From: JBALVT01 sp036961345
GTDB taxonomy: Bacteria; Pseudomonadota; Gammaproteobacteria; Pseudomonadales; Halieaceae
Assembly: GCA_036961345.1 (NCBI GenBank)
Contig: JBALVT010000066.1
Span: 1-19,725, forward strand
Direction of reading: 5' to 3'
DNA length: 19,725 nt
Below are positions 7,499 to 16,370 of this stretch, one piece after another. How positions within the stretch are numbered: the stretch's first letter is position 1; every line of letters starts with the position of its first letter. Both the position numbers and the translations under genes were made by a program. The notes under the pieces are model-generated. The model searched no databases, was not told the origin of the DNA, and saw only the letters and a list, made by a program, of their open reading frames with translations.

Positions 7499-8836
7499 GT
7501 GAGCAAAAAGTTATACGTCAAAACCCATGGCTGCCAGATGAATGAATACGATTCATCCCGTATGCGCGACATGCTGCAAGAAAGCCATGATATGGTACCC
7601 ACAGACAACCCCGAAGAAGCCGACGTACTACTACTAAATACTTGTTCTATAAGGGAAAAGGCCCAGGAAAAAGTATTTCACCAGCTCGGGCGATGGAAGC
7701 ACCTTAAACAAAAAAACCCGGATCTTATTATTGGCGTAGGCGGTTGTGTCGCCAGCCAGGAAGGTGCTGCCATCGGTAAGCGTGCACCCTATGTAGATCT
7801 CGTTTTCGGCCCCCAGACACTGCACCGATTACCTGAAATGATTGATAAACGCGGCCCAGGCGGCACGCTTATAGTCGATGTCAGCTTTCCAGAGATCGAA
7901 AAGTTCGACAAACTGCCCGAGCCCAAAGCTGAAGGGCCGTCAGCTTTTGTCTCAATCATGGAAGGTTGCAGCAAGTACTGTACCTTCTGTGTTGTACCCT
8001 ACACACGGGGCGAAGAAGTTTCGCGCCCCGTAGACGACGTTATTGCCGAAGTGGCCCACCTGGCCAAGAACGGCGTTCGTGAAGTCAATTTGCTGGGACA
8101 AAATGTCAACGCCTATCGCGGCCCAAACCACCTCAATGAAATCGTCGATTTTGCGGAACTGCTCGCTTATGTGGCCCGCATCCCGGGTATCGAGCGCATT
8201 CGCTACACCACCTCCCATCCGGTGGAATTCTCCGACGCACTCATTGACGCCTATGGTGAAATTCCCGAGCTGGTAAACCACTTACACCTGCCCGTGCAAA
8301 GTGGCTCAGACCGCATACTTATGGCCATGAAACGCGGCCACACAGCGCTGGAATACAAATCGAAAATTCGTCGCCTGCGTAAAATTCGCCCAGACATCAG
8401 TATTTCGTCAGACTTTATTATCGGCTTTCCCGGGGAAACCGAGGCCGATTTTGCAGCGACCATGAAGCTTATCGAAGAGATAGAGTTCGACAGCTCCTTC
8501 AGCTTTGTCTACAGCGCACGCCCCGGCACCCCCGCGGCGGAATTGGCCGACAATACCGACGAAGAAACAAAGAAAATACGCCTGAAAATACTCCAGGACA
8601 GAATCATTCAGCAGGCTCAGCAAATTAGCCGCAGAATGGTCGGCAGCACACAAAAAATCCTGGTGACCGGCGTTTCCAAAAAAGACCCTGGCCAGCTCCA
8701 GGGGCGCACCGAAAACAACCGGGTGGTCAATTTTTCAGCCACTGACCAGTCACTGATAGGTGATTTTGTTGAGGTCGATATTTTCGAGGCGTTGCCCAAT
8801 TCCCTACGCGGGCTACCGCGAGCTATTAATCGATAG
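7499..8836 (+). CDS. miaB: tRNA-2-methylthio-N6-dimethylallyladenosine synthase MiaB
   Basis: MiaB is a radical-SAM methylthiotransferase that adds the 2-methylthio group to i6A37 of tRNAs reading UNN codons. The 445-aa product carries the UPF0004 N-domain with the three cysteines of the auxiliary 4Fe-4S cluster (C12 in KTHGCQMNEYDS, C49 in NTCSIRE, C83 in GGCVAS). It also has the radical-SAM cluster motif CSKYCTFC (C157, C161, C164) and a C-terminal TRAM domain ending in FVEVDIFEALPNSLRG. I choose the GTG at 7499 because it gives the family N-terminus (M-S-K-K-L-Y-V-K-T-H-G-C) with GAGAG upstream. The in-frame TTG at 7487 adds only four residues. The gene is divergent from DUF1820 and 65 bp ahead of ybeZ. 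Confidence 0.96.
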   Translation: MSKKLYVKTHGCQMNEYDSSRMRDMLQESHDMVPTDNPEEADVLLLNTCSIREKAQEKVFHQLGRWKHLKQKNPDLIIGVGGCVASQEGAAIGKRAPYVDLVFGPQTLHRLPEMIDKRGPGGTLIVDVSFPEIEKFDKLPEPKAEGPSAFVSIMEGCSKYCTFCVVPYTRGEEVSRPVDDVIAEVAHLAKNGVREVNLLGQNVNAYRGPNHLNEIVDFAELLAYVARIPGIERIRYTTSHPVEFSDALIDAYGEIPELVNHLHLPVQSGSDRILMAMKRGHTALEYKSKIRRLRKIRPDISISSDFIIGFPGETEADFAATMKLIEEIEFDSSFSFVYSARPGTPAAELADNTDEETKKIRLKILQDRIIQQAQQISRRMVGSTQKILVTGVSKKDPGQLQGRTENNRVVNFSATDQSLIGDFVEVDIFEALPNSLRGLPRAINR

Positions 8837-8901
8837 TTGACTGTATCGAATTCCGGTATATCCTTTATATTTTACGGTAGCCCACAACGGCCAAGAGCAC
8901 A

Positions 8902-9921
8902 TTGAACAGCGAATCTGAAAGTCCACAGTCAAAACAGCAAAACCTCACCCTTGAACCCAACGATGCGCGTCACTTGGCCATACTGTGCGGCCAGCTGGAT
9001 AACCATTTGCGCCAGATCGAACAGCGCCTGGGTATTCACATCAGCGCCCGGGGCAATCAGGTGCAGCTCAGCGGTGCGGCGATAAATGTTGCCGCGGGCC
9101 GTCAACTTCTGATCCACCTGTATGCTGAAATCTGCCAGGGCGTGCCACTTACCCCGGAATCACTACACCTGCAGCTCCAGCATGCTGGCCTGGACCATCT
9201 GGCTGAGAATTCTGATAACGGTGCGGTAGAAACCATCCAGGTGATTCGCACCAAGCGTGGGACCATCAAACCCAGAGGCAAAAACCAGCAAGCCTACGTT
9301 CGCATGATTAGCCACTCCGACATCTGCTTTGGTGTTGGACCGGCCGGTACCGGCAAAACGTATCTGGCGGTGGCCTGCGCTGTAGAGGCGCTGCTGGAGG
9401 AACGCGTCAGGCGAATACTTCTGGTTCGCCCAGCAGTAGAGGCTGGCGAAAAACTCGGATTTCTACCCGGCGACCTAAGCCAGAAAATCGACCCCTATCT
9501 AAGACCACTGTATGACGCGCTTTATGAAATGCTGGGTTTCGAAACCGTCAGCAAATATATCGAGCGTAATATTATTGAGGTTGCCCCGCTGGCCTTCATG
9601 CGCGGGCGCACCCTGAACAACTCTTTCATCATTCTCGACGAGGCGCAAAACACAACCCGGGAACAAATGAAAATGTTTCTTACCCGAATAGGTTTTGGCT
9701 CAACCGCCGTAGTCACTGGTGATGTTACCCAAATTGACCTACCCCGGGGTGCCCCCTCGGGACTGACACACGTGAGTAATATTCTTGGCGATGTGGATGG
9801 ACTGGGTTTTACCTACTTTGCCAACAAAGACGTTGTCCGACACCCATTGGTACAGCGCATTGTCGCCGCTTATGACCTGCACGAAGATCAGCCTGCACAG
9901 CTGGACAAGAGCCGACAATGA
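8902..9921 (+). CDS. ybeZ: PhoH-like ATPase YbeZ
   Basis: YbeZ is a PhoH-family P-loop ATPase thought to assist YbeY in RNA maturation and ribosome quality control. The 339-aa product has an N-terminal RNA-binding-like region (LCGQLDNHLRQIEQRLGIHI, about 28-47), then the PhoH core with Walker A GPAGTGKT (146-153, Lys152), VRPAVEAGEKLGFLPG (175-190) and Walker B IILDEAQN (243-250). The start is a TTG at 8902, preceded by AAGAG; it gives an N-terminus of the family length, and there is no nearby ATG. The stop overlaps the ybeY start (ATGA), so ybeZ, ybeY and corC form a coupled operon. Confidence 0.94.
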   Translation: MNSESESPQSKQQNLTLEPNDARHLAILCGQLDNHLRQIEQRLGIHISARGNQVQLSGAAINVAAGRQLLIHLYAEICQGVPLTPESLHLQLQHAGLDHLAENSDNGAVETIQVIRTKRGTIKPRGKNQQAYVRMISHSDICFGVGPAGTGKTYLAVACAVEALLEERVRRILLVRPAVEAGEKLGFLPGDLSQKIDPYLRPLYDALYEMLGFETVSKYIERNIIEVAPLAFMRGRTLNNSFIILDEAQNTTREQMKMFLTRIGFGSTAVVTGDVTQIDLPRGAPSGLTHVSNILGDVDGLGFTYFANKDVVRHPLVQRIVAAYDLHEDQPAQLDKSRQ

Positions 9922-10397
9922 ACCTACAAGTTGATATCTCCGGTGCGAGCAATGAGCCTGCACCCGGAGAAAGCGACATAAGAAGCTGGATACATGCTGC
10001 ACTCACCGACCGCAAGCTCGATACTGAAGTCAGTGTTCGCCTGGTCGGCATTGAAGAAATGAGCCGGCTAAACCACGACTATCGCGGCAAAACCGGGCCT
10101 ACCAACGTATTGTCGTTCCCCGCTGGCCTACCCGAGGATCTCGGATTGCCATTACTGGGCGATATTGTTATTTGCACTCCCATAGTGCGCCAAGAAGCCG
10201 CCGATCAGGGCAAGCCTGTCCAGGCTCATTGGGCTCACATGACGGTTCACGGCACGCTGCATTTACTGGGATACGACCACATCGAAGATGAAGATGCCCA
10301 GATTATGGAGAGTATGGAAACGGCTATTCTGGCTTCGCTTCACTTTCCCTGCCCCTACGGCGCGCACCCGCTACGCCAGGAGAAATTTGCAACATGA
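9918..10397 (+). CDS. ybeY: Endoribonuclease YbeY
   Basis: YbeY is a zinc-dependent single-strand endoribonuclease required for 16S rRNA 3'-end maturation and 70S quality control. The 159-aa product shows the UPF0054 signature HGTLHLLGYDH, with the three zinc-ligand histidines at 111, 115 and 121. The family's conserved arginine stretch, YRGKTGPTNVLSFP (55-68), and LGDIVIC (80-86) are also present. The start ATG overlaps the ybeZ stop, and its own stop overlaps the corC start, both as ATGA. The last 15 residues are less conserved. Confidence 0.96.
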   Translation: MNLQVDISGASNEPAPGESDIRSWIHAALTDRKLDTEVSVRLVGIEEMSRLNHDYRGKTGPTNVLSFPAGLPEDLGLPLLGDIVICTPIVRQEAADQGKPVQAHWAHMTVHGTLHLLGYDHIEDEDAQIMESMETAILASLHFPCPYGAHPLRQEKFAT

Positions 10398-11239
10398 ACG
10401 ATGACCGTTCCGACAACGATTCGGGCGAAAAAAGCTGGCGAGACAAAATTGCCCATCTCTTTTCCTCGGAACCGAGAACCCGCCGGGACCTTGAAGAGGT
10501 CCTGTCTGTCGCAGCAGACAATGAGGTCATCGATAACGACGCGAAAAGCATCATAGAGGGCGCCCTGCAGGTCGCCGACATGCAAACCCGGGAGATCATG
10601 ATTCCCCGCTCGCAAATGGTTGTTATCAAAAACGACTGGACGCTGGATGAAATTCTCCCGGAGGTCATTCGCTCGGCACACTCGCGATATCCCGTCATTG
10701 GCGAGAATGCCGATGACGTGCTGGGAATTTTGCTGGTAAAAGACTTACTGCCACTAATACTTGATAACAATCACGAAAAATTTCGACTCGAGTCACTTTT
10801 ACGGCCCACCCGTGTTGTCCCCGAGAGCAAACGGCTCAACGTTCTGTTGCGAGAGTTTCGCGAAAACCGGAATCACATGGCCATTGTGATTGACGAGTAC
10901 GGCGGCATTGCTGGCCTGGTCACTATCGAGGACGTACTCGAGGAGATCGTCGGTGAAATTGAGGACGAAACCGATGCAGAAGCCGATCGGTTTATCCGCA
11001 AGATTACCGATGATGATTACTTTATCAAAGCGCTTACACCCATAGATGAGTTCAACGACTACTTTGAGACCGAGCTAAGCGATGAGGAGTTCGACACCAT
11101 TGGCGGCCTGGTGATACAAGCGCTTGGTCACATGCCCACCCCCAATGAAATTACTGTCATCGGGAATTACGAATTTAAAATCATCAATTCAGATCAGCGA
11201 AAAATTCAAAGCCTTCGCATGCGACCCCTGACCCACTAG
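10394..11239 (+). CDS. corC: CorC/YbeX family CBS-domain protein
   Basis: This is a soluble CBS-pair protein of the CorC/YbeX family, historically linked to magnesium and cobalt efflux and more recently to ribosome metabolism alongside YbeY. The 281-aa product has no membrane segments. It holds a charged N-terminal region (1-60), CBS domain 1 at about 67-125 (MIPRSQMVVI, RYPVIGEN), CBS domain 2 at about 132-190 (HMAIVIDEYGGIAGLVTIEDVLEEIVGEI) and a C-terminal CorC_HlyC domain at about 205-280 (DTIGGLVIQALGHMP). It is coupled to ybeY by a 4-nt overlap and lies 25 bp ahead of lnt, the usual ybeZYX-lnt order. Confidence 0.95.
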   Translation: MNDDRSDNDSGEKSWRDKIAHLFSSEPRTRRDLEEVLSVAADNEVIDNDAKSIIEGALQVADMQTREIMIPRSQMVVIKNDWTLDEILPEVIRSAHSRYPVIGENADDVLGILLVKDLLPLILDNNHEKFRLESLLRPTRVVPESKRLNVLLREFRENRNHMAIVIDEYGGIAGLVTIEDVLEEIVGEIEDETDAEADRFIRKITDDDYFIKALTPIDEFNDYFETELSDEEFDTIGGLVIQALGHMPTPNEITVIGNYEFKIINSDQRKIQSLRMRPLTH

Positions 11240-11264
11240 CGGTAGCAATATAGGCTAAGCCCTT

Positions 11265-12785
11265 ATGACCAAAATCGAAACAACGTCCCGGGACAAAATC
11301 TTGGCTGTGTTGCTCGCGCCACTTGCCGGTGCCGGTATTACACTGTCTCTGGCCCCGTATAATATTTGGCCAGCGGGTATCTTCAGCTGCATTGCGCTAC
11401 TTCACCTGCTGAGCACATGCTCGCCTAAACAAGCGCTCTTAAGGGGCTGGCTTTTTGGTTTGGGCATGTTCGGCACCGGCGTTTCATGGGTTTATGTCAG
11501 TATCCACGTTCACGGCCATACCGGCGTTTTTCTGGCAGCAGTGCTTACTGCATTGTTCTGTGCCGGCCTGGCGCTACTGCACAGCACTTTGGCCTGGTGC
11601 TACACAAAATATGTGCGGGAGTTGCCCGGTGGCATGTTGGCCGGATTTCCGGCGCTATGGGTTTTATTTGAATGGCTGCGAAGCTGGCTGCTCACTGGTT
11701 TTCCCTGGCTTTATCTGGGGTACGGCCATGTTGACACCCCTATTGCCGGCTGGGCGCCCGTCATTGGCATTTACGGGCTATCCCTCATATGCGCCTTGAC
11801 CGCAAGCTGCCTGTACCTGACCTGGCGAGCCAGGAAGTGGATTAACAGCCTGAGCTACGCGGCCATAATTACGGCTTTGTGGCTAGGCGGCAGCCAGTTA
11901 CAACCTATTGGCTGGGTAGCACAGGCCAGCGAAGAGCCCCTGAGTGTCGCGATATACCAACCCAATATCCCTCAGGAAAAAAAGTGGGATAGGAAATGGT
12001 ACAAACCGATTCTGGAGCAATACCGCAGCGCTATGGAGCCACTTTATGGTCATGACATTGTGGTATGGCCGGAATCCGCTATCCCAAGCTTTTTTCAACG
12101 TAGCGACGATTTCCTGCAGCCTATTTCGCAGCAGGCGGCCCGCAGCGGTACTGCACTTATCACCGGTATTCCCTTTCGCGAGGAGGGCAGCGAGCAGTAT
12201 TTCAACAGTATTGTGGCCCTGGGCGATGGCGAGGGCGCCTATCACAAACAACGCCTGGTACCCTTTGGAGAATACGTGCCATTTGAACGCCAACTGCGCG
12301 GACTGATCGCGTTCTTCGACCTGCCAATGTCGAGCTTTAGCGCTGGCCCCCCCCAACAACAATCACTCAGTACAGGCACCTATCGAGTGGCGCCCTTCAT
12401 CTGTTACGAAGTTGTTTATCCGGATCTGGTTGCCGAGAATGCCAGCGCGGCCGACCTGCTCATCACAATTAGCAATGACAGCTGGTTTGGCCGCTCTATA
12501 GGCCCGCTGCAGCACTTACAGATGGCGCAAATGCGGGCACTGGAAAACGGCCGCTATATGATTCGCGGTACCAACAATGGGATTTCGGCAATTATCGATC
12601 ACCGCGGAAAAATAACAGCGCAAAGCCAGCAGTTCGTGACCACCACGCTACGCGGCGAGGTTCAGGTAATGCTGGGGTCCACGCCGTTTAGCAGCTTTGG
12701 CTCACGGCCGGTTATTATTGGCTGCGCCATCGCACTGCTATTAATGACCGCGATGTATTGGGCATTTTGGCGGCAGGAGCACTGA
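11265..12785 (+). CDS. lnt: Apolipoprotein N-acyltransferase Lnt
   Basis: Lnt is an inner-membrane enzyme that adds the third acyl chain to the N-terminal Cys of lipoproteins, allowing Lol-dependent export to the outer membrane. The 506-aa product (512 in E. coli) has about six N-terminal membrane helices (about 12-210), a periplasmic nitrilase-like domain (about 225-465) and a last membrane helix (about 482-500). The catalytic triad is visible: Glu270 in VVWPESAIP, Lys328 in YHKQRLVPFGEY and Cys380 in APFICYEVVYPD. FPWLYLGYG (146-154) is also typical. Start ATG at 11265, with only a weak Shine-Dalgarno, 25 bp after corC. Its substrates include the lipoproteins encoded nearby (LptE and the cytochrome). 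Confidence 0.96.
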   Translation: MTKIETTSRDKILAVLLAPLAGAGITLSLAPYNIWPAGIFSCIALLHLLSTCSPKQALLRGWLFGLGMFGTGVSWVYVSIHVHGHTGVFLAAVLTALFCAGLALLHSTLAWCYTKYVRELPGGMLAGFPALWVLFEWLRSWLLTGFPWLYLGYGHVDTPIAGWAPVIGIYGLSLICALTASCLYLTWRARKWINSLSYAAIITALWLGGSQLQPIGWVAQASEEPLSVAIYQPNIPQEKKWDRKWYKPILEQYRSAMEPLYGHDIVVWPESAIPSFFQRSDDFLQPISQQAARSGTALITGIPFREEGSEQYFNSIVALGDGEGAYHKQRLVPFGEYVPFERQLRGLIAFFDLPMSSFSAGPPQQQSLSTGTYRVAPFICYEVVYPDLVAENASAADLLITISNDSWFGRSIGPLQHLQMAQMRALENGRYMIRGTNNGISAIIDHRGKITAQSQQFVTTTLRGEVQVMLGSTPFSSFGSRPVIIGCAIALLLMTAMYWAFWRQEH

Positions 12786-12798
12786 CCCGGGCAAGGAA

Positions 12799-13164
12799 CT
12801 ATTTGACCGACGAATTTAGAATATATTCTTCCAATTTCTTGTCCACACCAAACACATGCCGGGTTAGCCATTCGGTAAGAAAAGTGGCGATCAACTCCAT
12901 AAATACGGCATCGTGCTGCTGATCACCGGTCAGTATAGTTTCAATTTCCAGGCGAAATTTATCGTGCGCTCGCACATGCATGTCGCGCTCTGGATAATCC
13001 AGATGAAGCATGTAGCGCTCTTCAAGCGAAAAGTGATTTTCGGTATAATCCCTGAGCCTTTCCAATACCTGCCGGTCACAGTCCGGCTCCTTAATCAGGT
13101 CGAGAATCTGAAACAGCACCTGATGCTGGGCGTCTTGCCAAAGGATGTCACTGGTTTTTTGCAT
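12799..13164 (-). CDS. Bacteriohaemerythrin (single-domain, 121 aa)
   Basis: This is a small soluble haemerythrin with a non-haem di-iron site that binds O2, serving as an oxygen carrier, sensor or store. All seven ligand positions of the four-helix bundle are present: His14, His44 and Glu48 (HFSLE), His63 and His67 (HVRAH), His103 and Asp108 (HVFGVD). It consists of the domain only, without a signalling module. The gene sits against the direction of its neighbours between lnt and leuS, with only 13 bp to the lnt stop and no room for a terminator. The ATG at 13164 has AGG very close upstream. The physiological role cannot be read from the context. Confidence 0.92.
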   Translation of the reverse strand: MQKTSDILWQDAQHQVLFQILDLIKEPDCDRQVLERLRDYTENHFSLEERYMLHLDYPERDMHVRAHDKFRLEIETILTGDQQHDAVFMELIATFLTEWLTRHVFGVDKKLEEYILNSSVK

Positions 13165-13215
13165 ACCTGATCATTCCGTAAAACCCCGGCGTCCGCCACG
13201 ATCCAAATCAATAAT

Positions 13216-13299
13216 CGGTCATTTTCCCATACGGCAAGGCATCGCGGGCCGACACAAATACTGATAAACTTGCCGGTCATTTTGCCGGTAGTACCCGGT
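13216..13299 (+). repeat. Short direct repeats in the leuS upstream region
   Basis: The 10-mer CGGTCATTTT occurs at 13216-13225 and 13274-13283, and TTGCCGGT occurs at 13270-13277 and 13282-13289. A related CCCGGT follows at 13294-13299. They lie 85-170 nt upstream of leuS, between it and the divergent haemerythrin gene. They could be operator sites or chance. No clear sigma70 promoter was found in this gap. Confidence 0.3.
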
Positions 13300-13383
13300 C
13301 GCCAGCCCCGGGACACGCGGCTTTGTGGCAACTACTAAACCGACCACCCCACAACGTTAAAACAGCGAGATTTGATACCCGCG

Positions 13384-15834
13384 ATGGACCAGCATTACAA
13401 CCCGCAAGCCCTGGAACTAGCCACCCAGGATTTCTGGCTAAAAAATAACAGCTTTGCTGTGCAATCTGACGACAGCCGGGAGAAGTTCTACTGCCTGGCA
13501 ATGTTCCCCTACCCCAGCGGCAAGCTGCACATGGGGCATGTTCGCAACTATACAATTGCCGATGTTATTGCCCGCTATCAACGCATGCAGGGCAAAAATG
13601 TATTGCAGCCCATGGGCTGGGATGCCTTTGGTCTACCGGCAGAAAATGCCGCCATCAAAAACAATGTGCCGCCCGCCCAGTGGACTGCAGAGAATATCGA
13701 CTACATGCGCGTTCAATTGCGCAGGCTGGGTTTTGCCTACGACTGGGACCGGGAGATCGCCACCTGCAACCCCCAGTACTATCGATGGGAGCAGTGGTTT
13801 TTTACTCGCTTGTTTAAAAAAGGCCTGGCCTACAAGAAAAAGGCCGAAGTGAACTGGTGTGAAACCGATCAAACCGTTTTGGCCAATGAGCAGGTGGTCA
13901 ACGGCTGCTGCTGGCGTTGCGACAATCCGGTGGAGCGCCGTGAAATTGATCAGTGGTTTATTAAAATCACCGAGTATGCTGATCAACTTCTGTCCGATCT
14001 GGACAAGCTTGATCAATGGCCAGAGCAAGTGCGCACCATGCAGCGTAACTGGATAGGCCGCTCAGAAGGCATAGACCTGGATTTTGGGATGCCAGATGGC
14101 GACACGCTGCGCGTCTATACCACCCGCCCGGATACCTTAATGGGGGTAACCTACCTGGCCGTTGCACCACAGCATCCGGTGGCACAGGCGGCCGCCAAGG
14201 ATAATGCCGAGTTGGCTGCATTTATCCAGTCGCAGTCCAATATCAAACTGGCCGAGGCCGACATGGCGACCATGGAAAAGCTGGGCATGGATACGGGCAT
14301 GAGCGCGACTCACCCACTCACCGGCGCGGAAGTGCCCATTTGGGTGGCCAATTTTGTCTTGATGAGTTATGGCTCGGGTGCCGTTATGTCAGTGCCTGGG
14401 CACGACCAACGCGACTGGGAATTTGCCGGTAAATACGGCCTGCCCATAACACAGGTAATAACACCGCTTGGGGATGAAGATTGTGATTTGAGCACCGCTG
14501 CATTCACTCCGAAGGGCTCGCTGGTCAATTCCGGTGAGTTTGACGGTCTGGAATTCGAACAAGCCTTCACTGCTATTGCCGACCGCCTTGCCAGCGAAAA
14601 CAAGGGCCAACGCTCGGTAAACTTCAGGTTGCGGGACTGGGGTGTGTCCAGGCAACGCTACTGGGGCGCACCTATTCCCATCATCAACTGCGATGACTGT
14701 GGCGCGCTACCCGTGCCGGAACAAGATTTACCTGTAGTGCTGCCTACAGAAGTCGAATTTGAAGGCATCGGCTCACCCCTGAAAAAAATGCCCGAATTTT
14801 ACCAGACCAGCTGCCCCTCATGCGGCGGCCCGGCCACCCGGGAAACAGACACCTTCGATACCTTTATGGAGTCTTCGTGGTATTACGCCCGCTACGCTTC
14901 AGCGCGCAACGATCAGGCAATGCTCGATGCGGGCGCCGACTACTGGGCACCCGTTGATCAATACGTGGGCGGCATTGAACACGCCATTTTGCACCTTCTG
15001 TACGCGCGCTTCTTTCATAAATTGATGCGCGACGAGGGGCTGGTAAACACCGATGAACCATTTATTCGTCTGCTAACCCAGGGCATGGTGCTTAAAGACG
15101 GCACCAAAATGTCCAAATCCAAGGGCAATACCGTGGACCCGCAGTCTCTCATCGACAACTACGGTGCCGACACCGTGCGTCTGTTCAGCATGTTCGCAGC
15201 GCCGCCCGAACAATCCCTGGAGTGGTCAGATTCCGGCGTTGAGGGCGCCAATCGCTTCCTTAAACGCCTTTGGAAACTCGCGGCCAATCATATTGAACTG
15301 GGCAAGAGTGCTGAATTACGCCCCGGTGAACTGGACAACCAGCAAAAAGCTGTGCGACGTAAAACGCACGAGACCATTGCCAAAGTCAGTGATGACTATG
15401 GCCGCAGGCAAACCTTTAACACCGCCATCGCCGCAATTATGGAATTGTGCAACGAGCTGGGCAAACTGGACACGCAAAACGAACAGGGAAGGGCCGTTAT
15501 GGCCGAAGCGTTGCATGCCACTGTGCTGATGCTATCGCCCATTGTGCCGCATATCTGTCAGGAATTGTGGCGGGCACTTGGCTGTGAAAGCGACCTGCTT
15601 AACGCACCGTGGCCGAGCGTAGATGAATCGGCACTGACGCGTGACGCCCTGGAACTGGTTATTCAGGTAAACGGCAAGGTCAGGGGCCGCATGGAAGTCG
15701 CCGTAAGTGCCGACAAAGAGTCCATTGAAGCTGCCGCGCTTGAACAGGACAATGTAAAACGCTTTCTGGATGGTGTTACCGTGCGCAAAGTGATTGTAGT
15801 GCCGGGAAAATTAGTTAATATTGTTGCCAATTAA
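13384..15834 (+). CDS. leuS: Leucyl-tRNA synthetase, lacking the leucine-specific insertion
   Basis: This is a class I aminoacyl-tRNA synthetase charging tRNA-Leu. The 816-aa product has the HMGH signature (49-52) and a CP1 editing domain with TTRPDTLMGV and the conserved Asp344 in GHDQRDWEFA. It also has a zinc-binding module (CDDCG and CPSCGG), KMSKS (575-579) and a C-terminal domain ending VRKVIVVPGKLVNIV. Only about nine residues (GMVLKDGT) separate LLTQ from KMSKS. Enterobacterial and Pseudomonas enzymes of 860-873 aa carry a leucine-specific domain there, so this enzyme resembles the shorter form of Bacillus. ATG 13384 matches the family N-terminus (MDQHYNPQ); the in-frame TTG at 13372 adds four residues and cannot be excluded. 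The stop overlaps a possible ATG of lptE. Confidence 0.97.
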   Translation: MDQHYNPQALELATQDFWLKNNSFAVQSDDSREKFYCLAMFPYPSGKLHMGHVRNYTIADVIARYQRMQGKNVLQPMGWDAFGLPAENAAIKNNVPPAQWTAENIDYMRVQLRRLGFAYDWDREIATCNPQYYRWEQWFFTRLFKKGLAYKKKAEVNWCETDQTVLANEQVVNGCCWRCDNPVERREIDQWFIKITEYADQLLSDLDKLDQWPEQVRTMQRNWIGRSEGIDLDFGMPDGDTLRVYTTRPDTLMGVTYLAVAPQHPVAQAAAKDNAELAAFIQSQSNIKLAEADMATMEKLGMDTGMSATHPLTGAEVPIWVANFVLMSYGSGAVMSVPGHDQRDWEFAGKYGLPITQVITPLGDEDCDLSTAAFTPKGSLVNSGEFDGLEFEQAFTAIADRLASENKGQRSVNFRLRDWGVSRQRYWGAPIPIINCDDCGALPVPEQDLPVVLPTEVEFEGIGSPLKKMPEFYQTSCPSCGGPATRETDTFDTFMESSWYYARYASARNDQAMLDAGADYWAPVDQYVGGIEHAILHLLYARFFHKLMRDEGLVNTDEPFIRLLTQGMVLKDGTKMSKSKGNTVDPQSLIDNYGADTVRLFSMFAAPPEQSLEWSDSGVEGANRFLKRLWKLAANHIELGKSAELRPGELDNQQKAVRRKTHETIAKVSDDYGRRQTFNTAIAAIMELCNELGKLDTQNEQGRAVMAEALHATVLMLSPIVPHICQELWRALGCESDLLNAPWPSVDESALTRDALELVIQVNGKVRGRMEVAVSADKESIEAAALEQDNVKRFLDGVTVRKVIVVPGKLVNIVAN

Positions 15835-15854
15835 TGTTGCCTCAGGGGTACTCT

Positions 15855-16370
15855 ATGCTGCGACCGTCGCTTCGCCTGATTTTCGTCCTGTTAACCCTGA
15901 CGAGTCTTCTTGGAGCCTGTGGCTTCGCGCTGCGAGGTACCGGCGGAACATCGCTGCCAGAATCCTGGAAGAAAATGCATTTGGTGACCAGCAATCCCAA
16001 CGGCGAGTTGAGCCGGGAAGTGAACAACACTTTCTCTGCCTATGACATTGTCTGGGTTGAAAAGGAGGAAGCCAATTACTCAATTTCGATTGGCTCGGAA
16101 CGTTTTCGACAGCGCAATCTGTCTATCAACGCACAGGCACGCGCCTCTGAATTTGAACTTACCTTGAGCACTGTTTTCTCTGTGAGGGATGCCCAGGGCA
16201 AACAGGTGATTGAGGCCAGCGAAGCAACCGTCGTCAAGCAGATGGAAAATGACCCCAGCAATGTGGTCGGCAAGGCTGAAGAGGTTCGCATTCTAAAAAC
16301 TGAAATGCGCACAGAACTGGTACAGCAAATCCTGCGCCGCGTTGGCTACTTTGCCAGCAGCACCCCCTGA
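15855..16370 (+). CDS. lptE: LPS-assembly lipoprotein LptE
   Basis: LptE is an outer-membrane lipoprotein that plugs the LptD barrel and helps insert lipopolysaccharide into the outer leaflet. From the ATG at 15855 the product has 171 aa, with a type II signal peptide whose lipobox LGAC places the acylated Cys at residue 22, followed by the family motif GFALRG. I prefer this ATG because AGGGG sits seven bases upstream and it gives a normal signal peptide; the ATG at 15834, overlapping the leuS stop, adds seven residues. The stop overlaps the holA start (TGATG). The leuS-lptE-holA order is conserved in pseudomonads. Confidence 0.93.
   Translation: MLRPSLRLIFVLLTLTSLLGACGFALRGTGGTSLPESWKKMHLVTSNPNGELSREVNNTFSAYDIVWVEKEEANYSISIGSERFRQRNLSINAQARASEFELTLSTVFSVRDAQGKQVIEASEATVVKQMENDPSNVVGKAEEVRILKTEMRTELVQQILRRVGYFASSTP

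Noticed and set aside
8837..8871. TTGACT ... TATATT as a promoter for ybeZ
   Set aside because: The hexamers look good but are 23 nt apart, too far for sigma70. The other -10 candidates in between give spacers that are too short. ybeZ may be read from miaB or from an unseen promoter.
11898..12362. 154-codon minus-strand ORF inside lnt
   Set aside because: It covers the nitrilase domain of lnt on the opposite strand, with no ribosome site or motif of its own.
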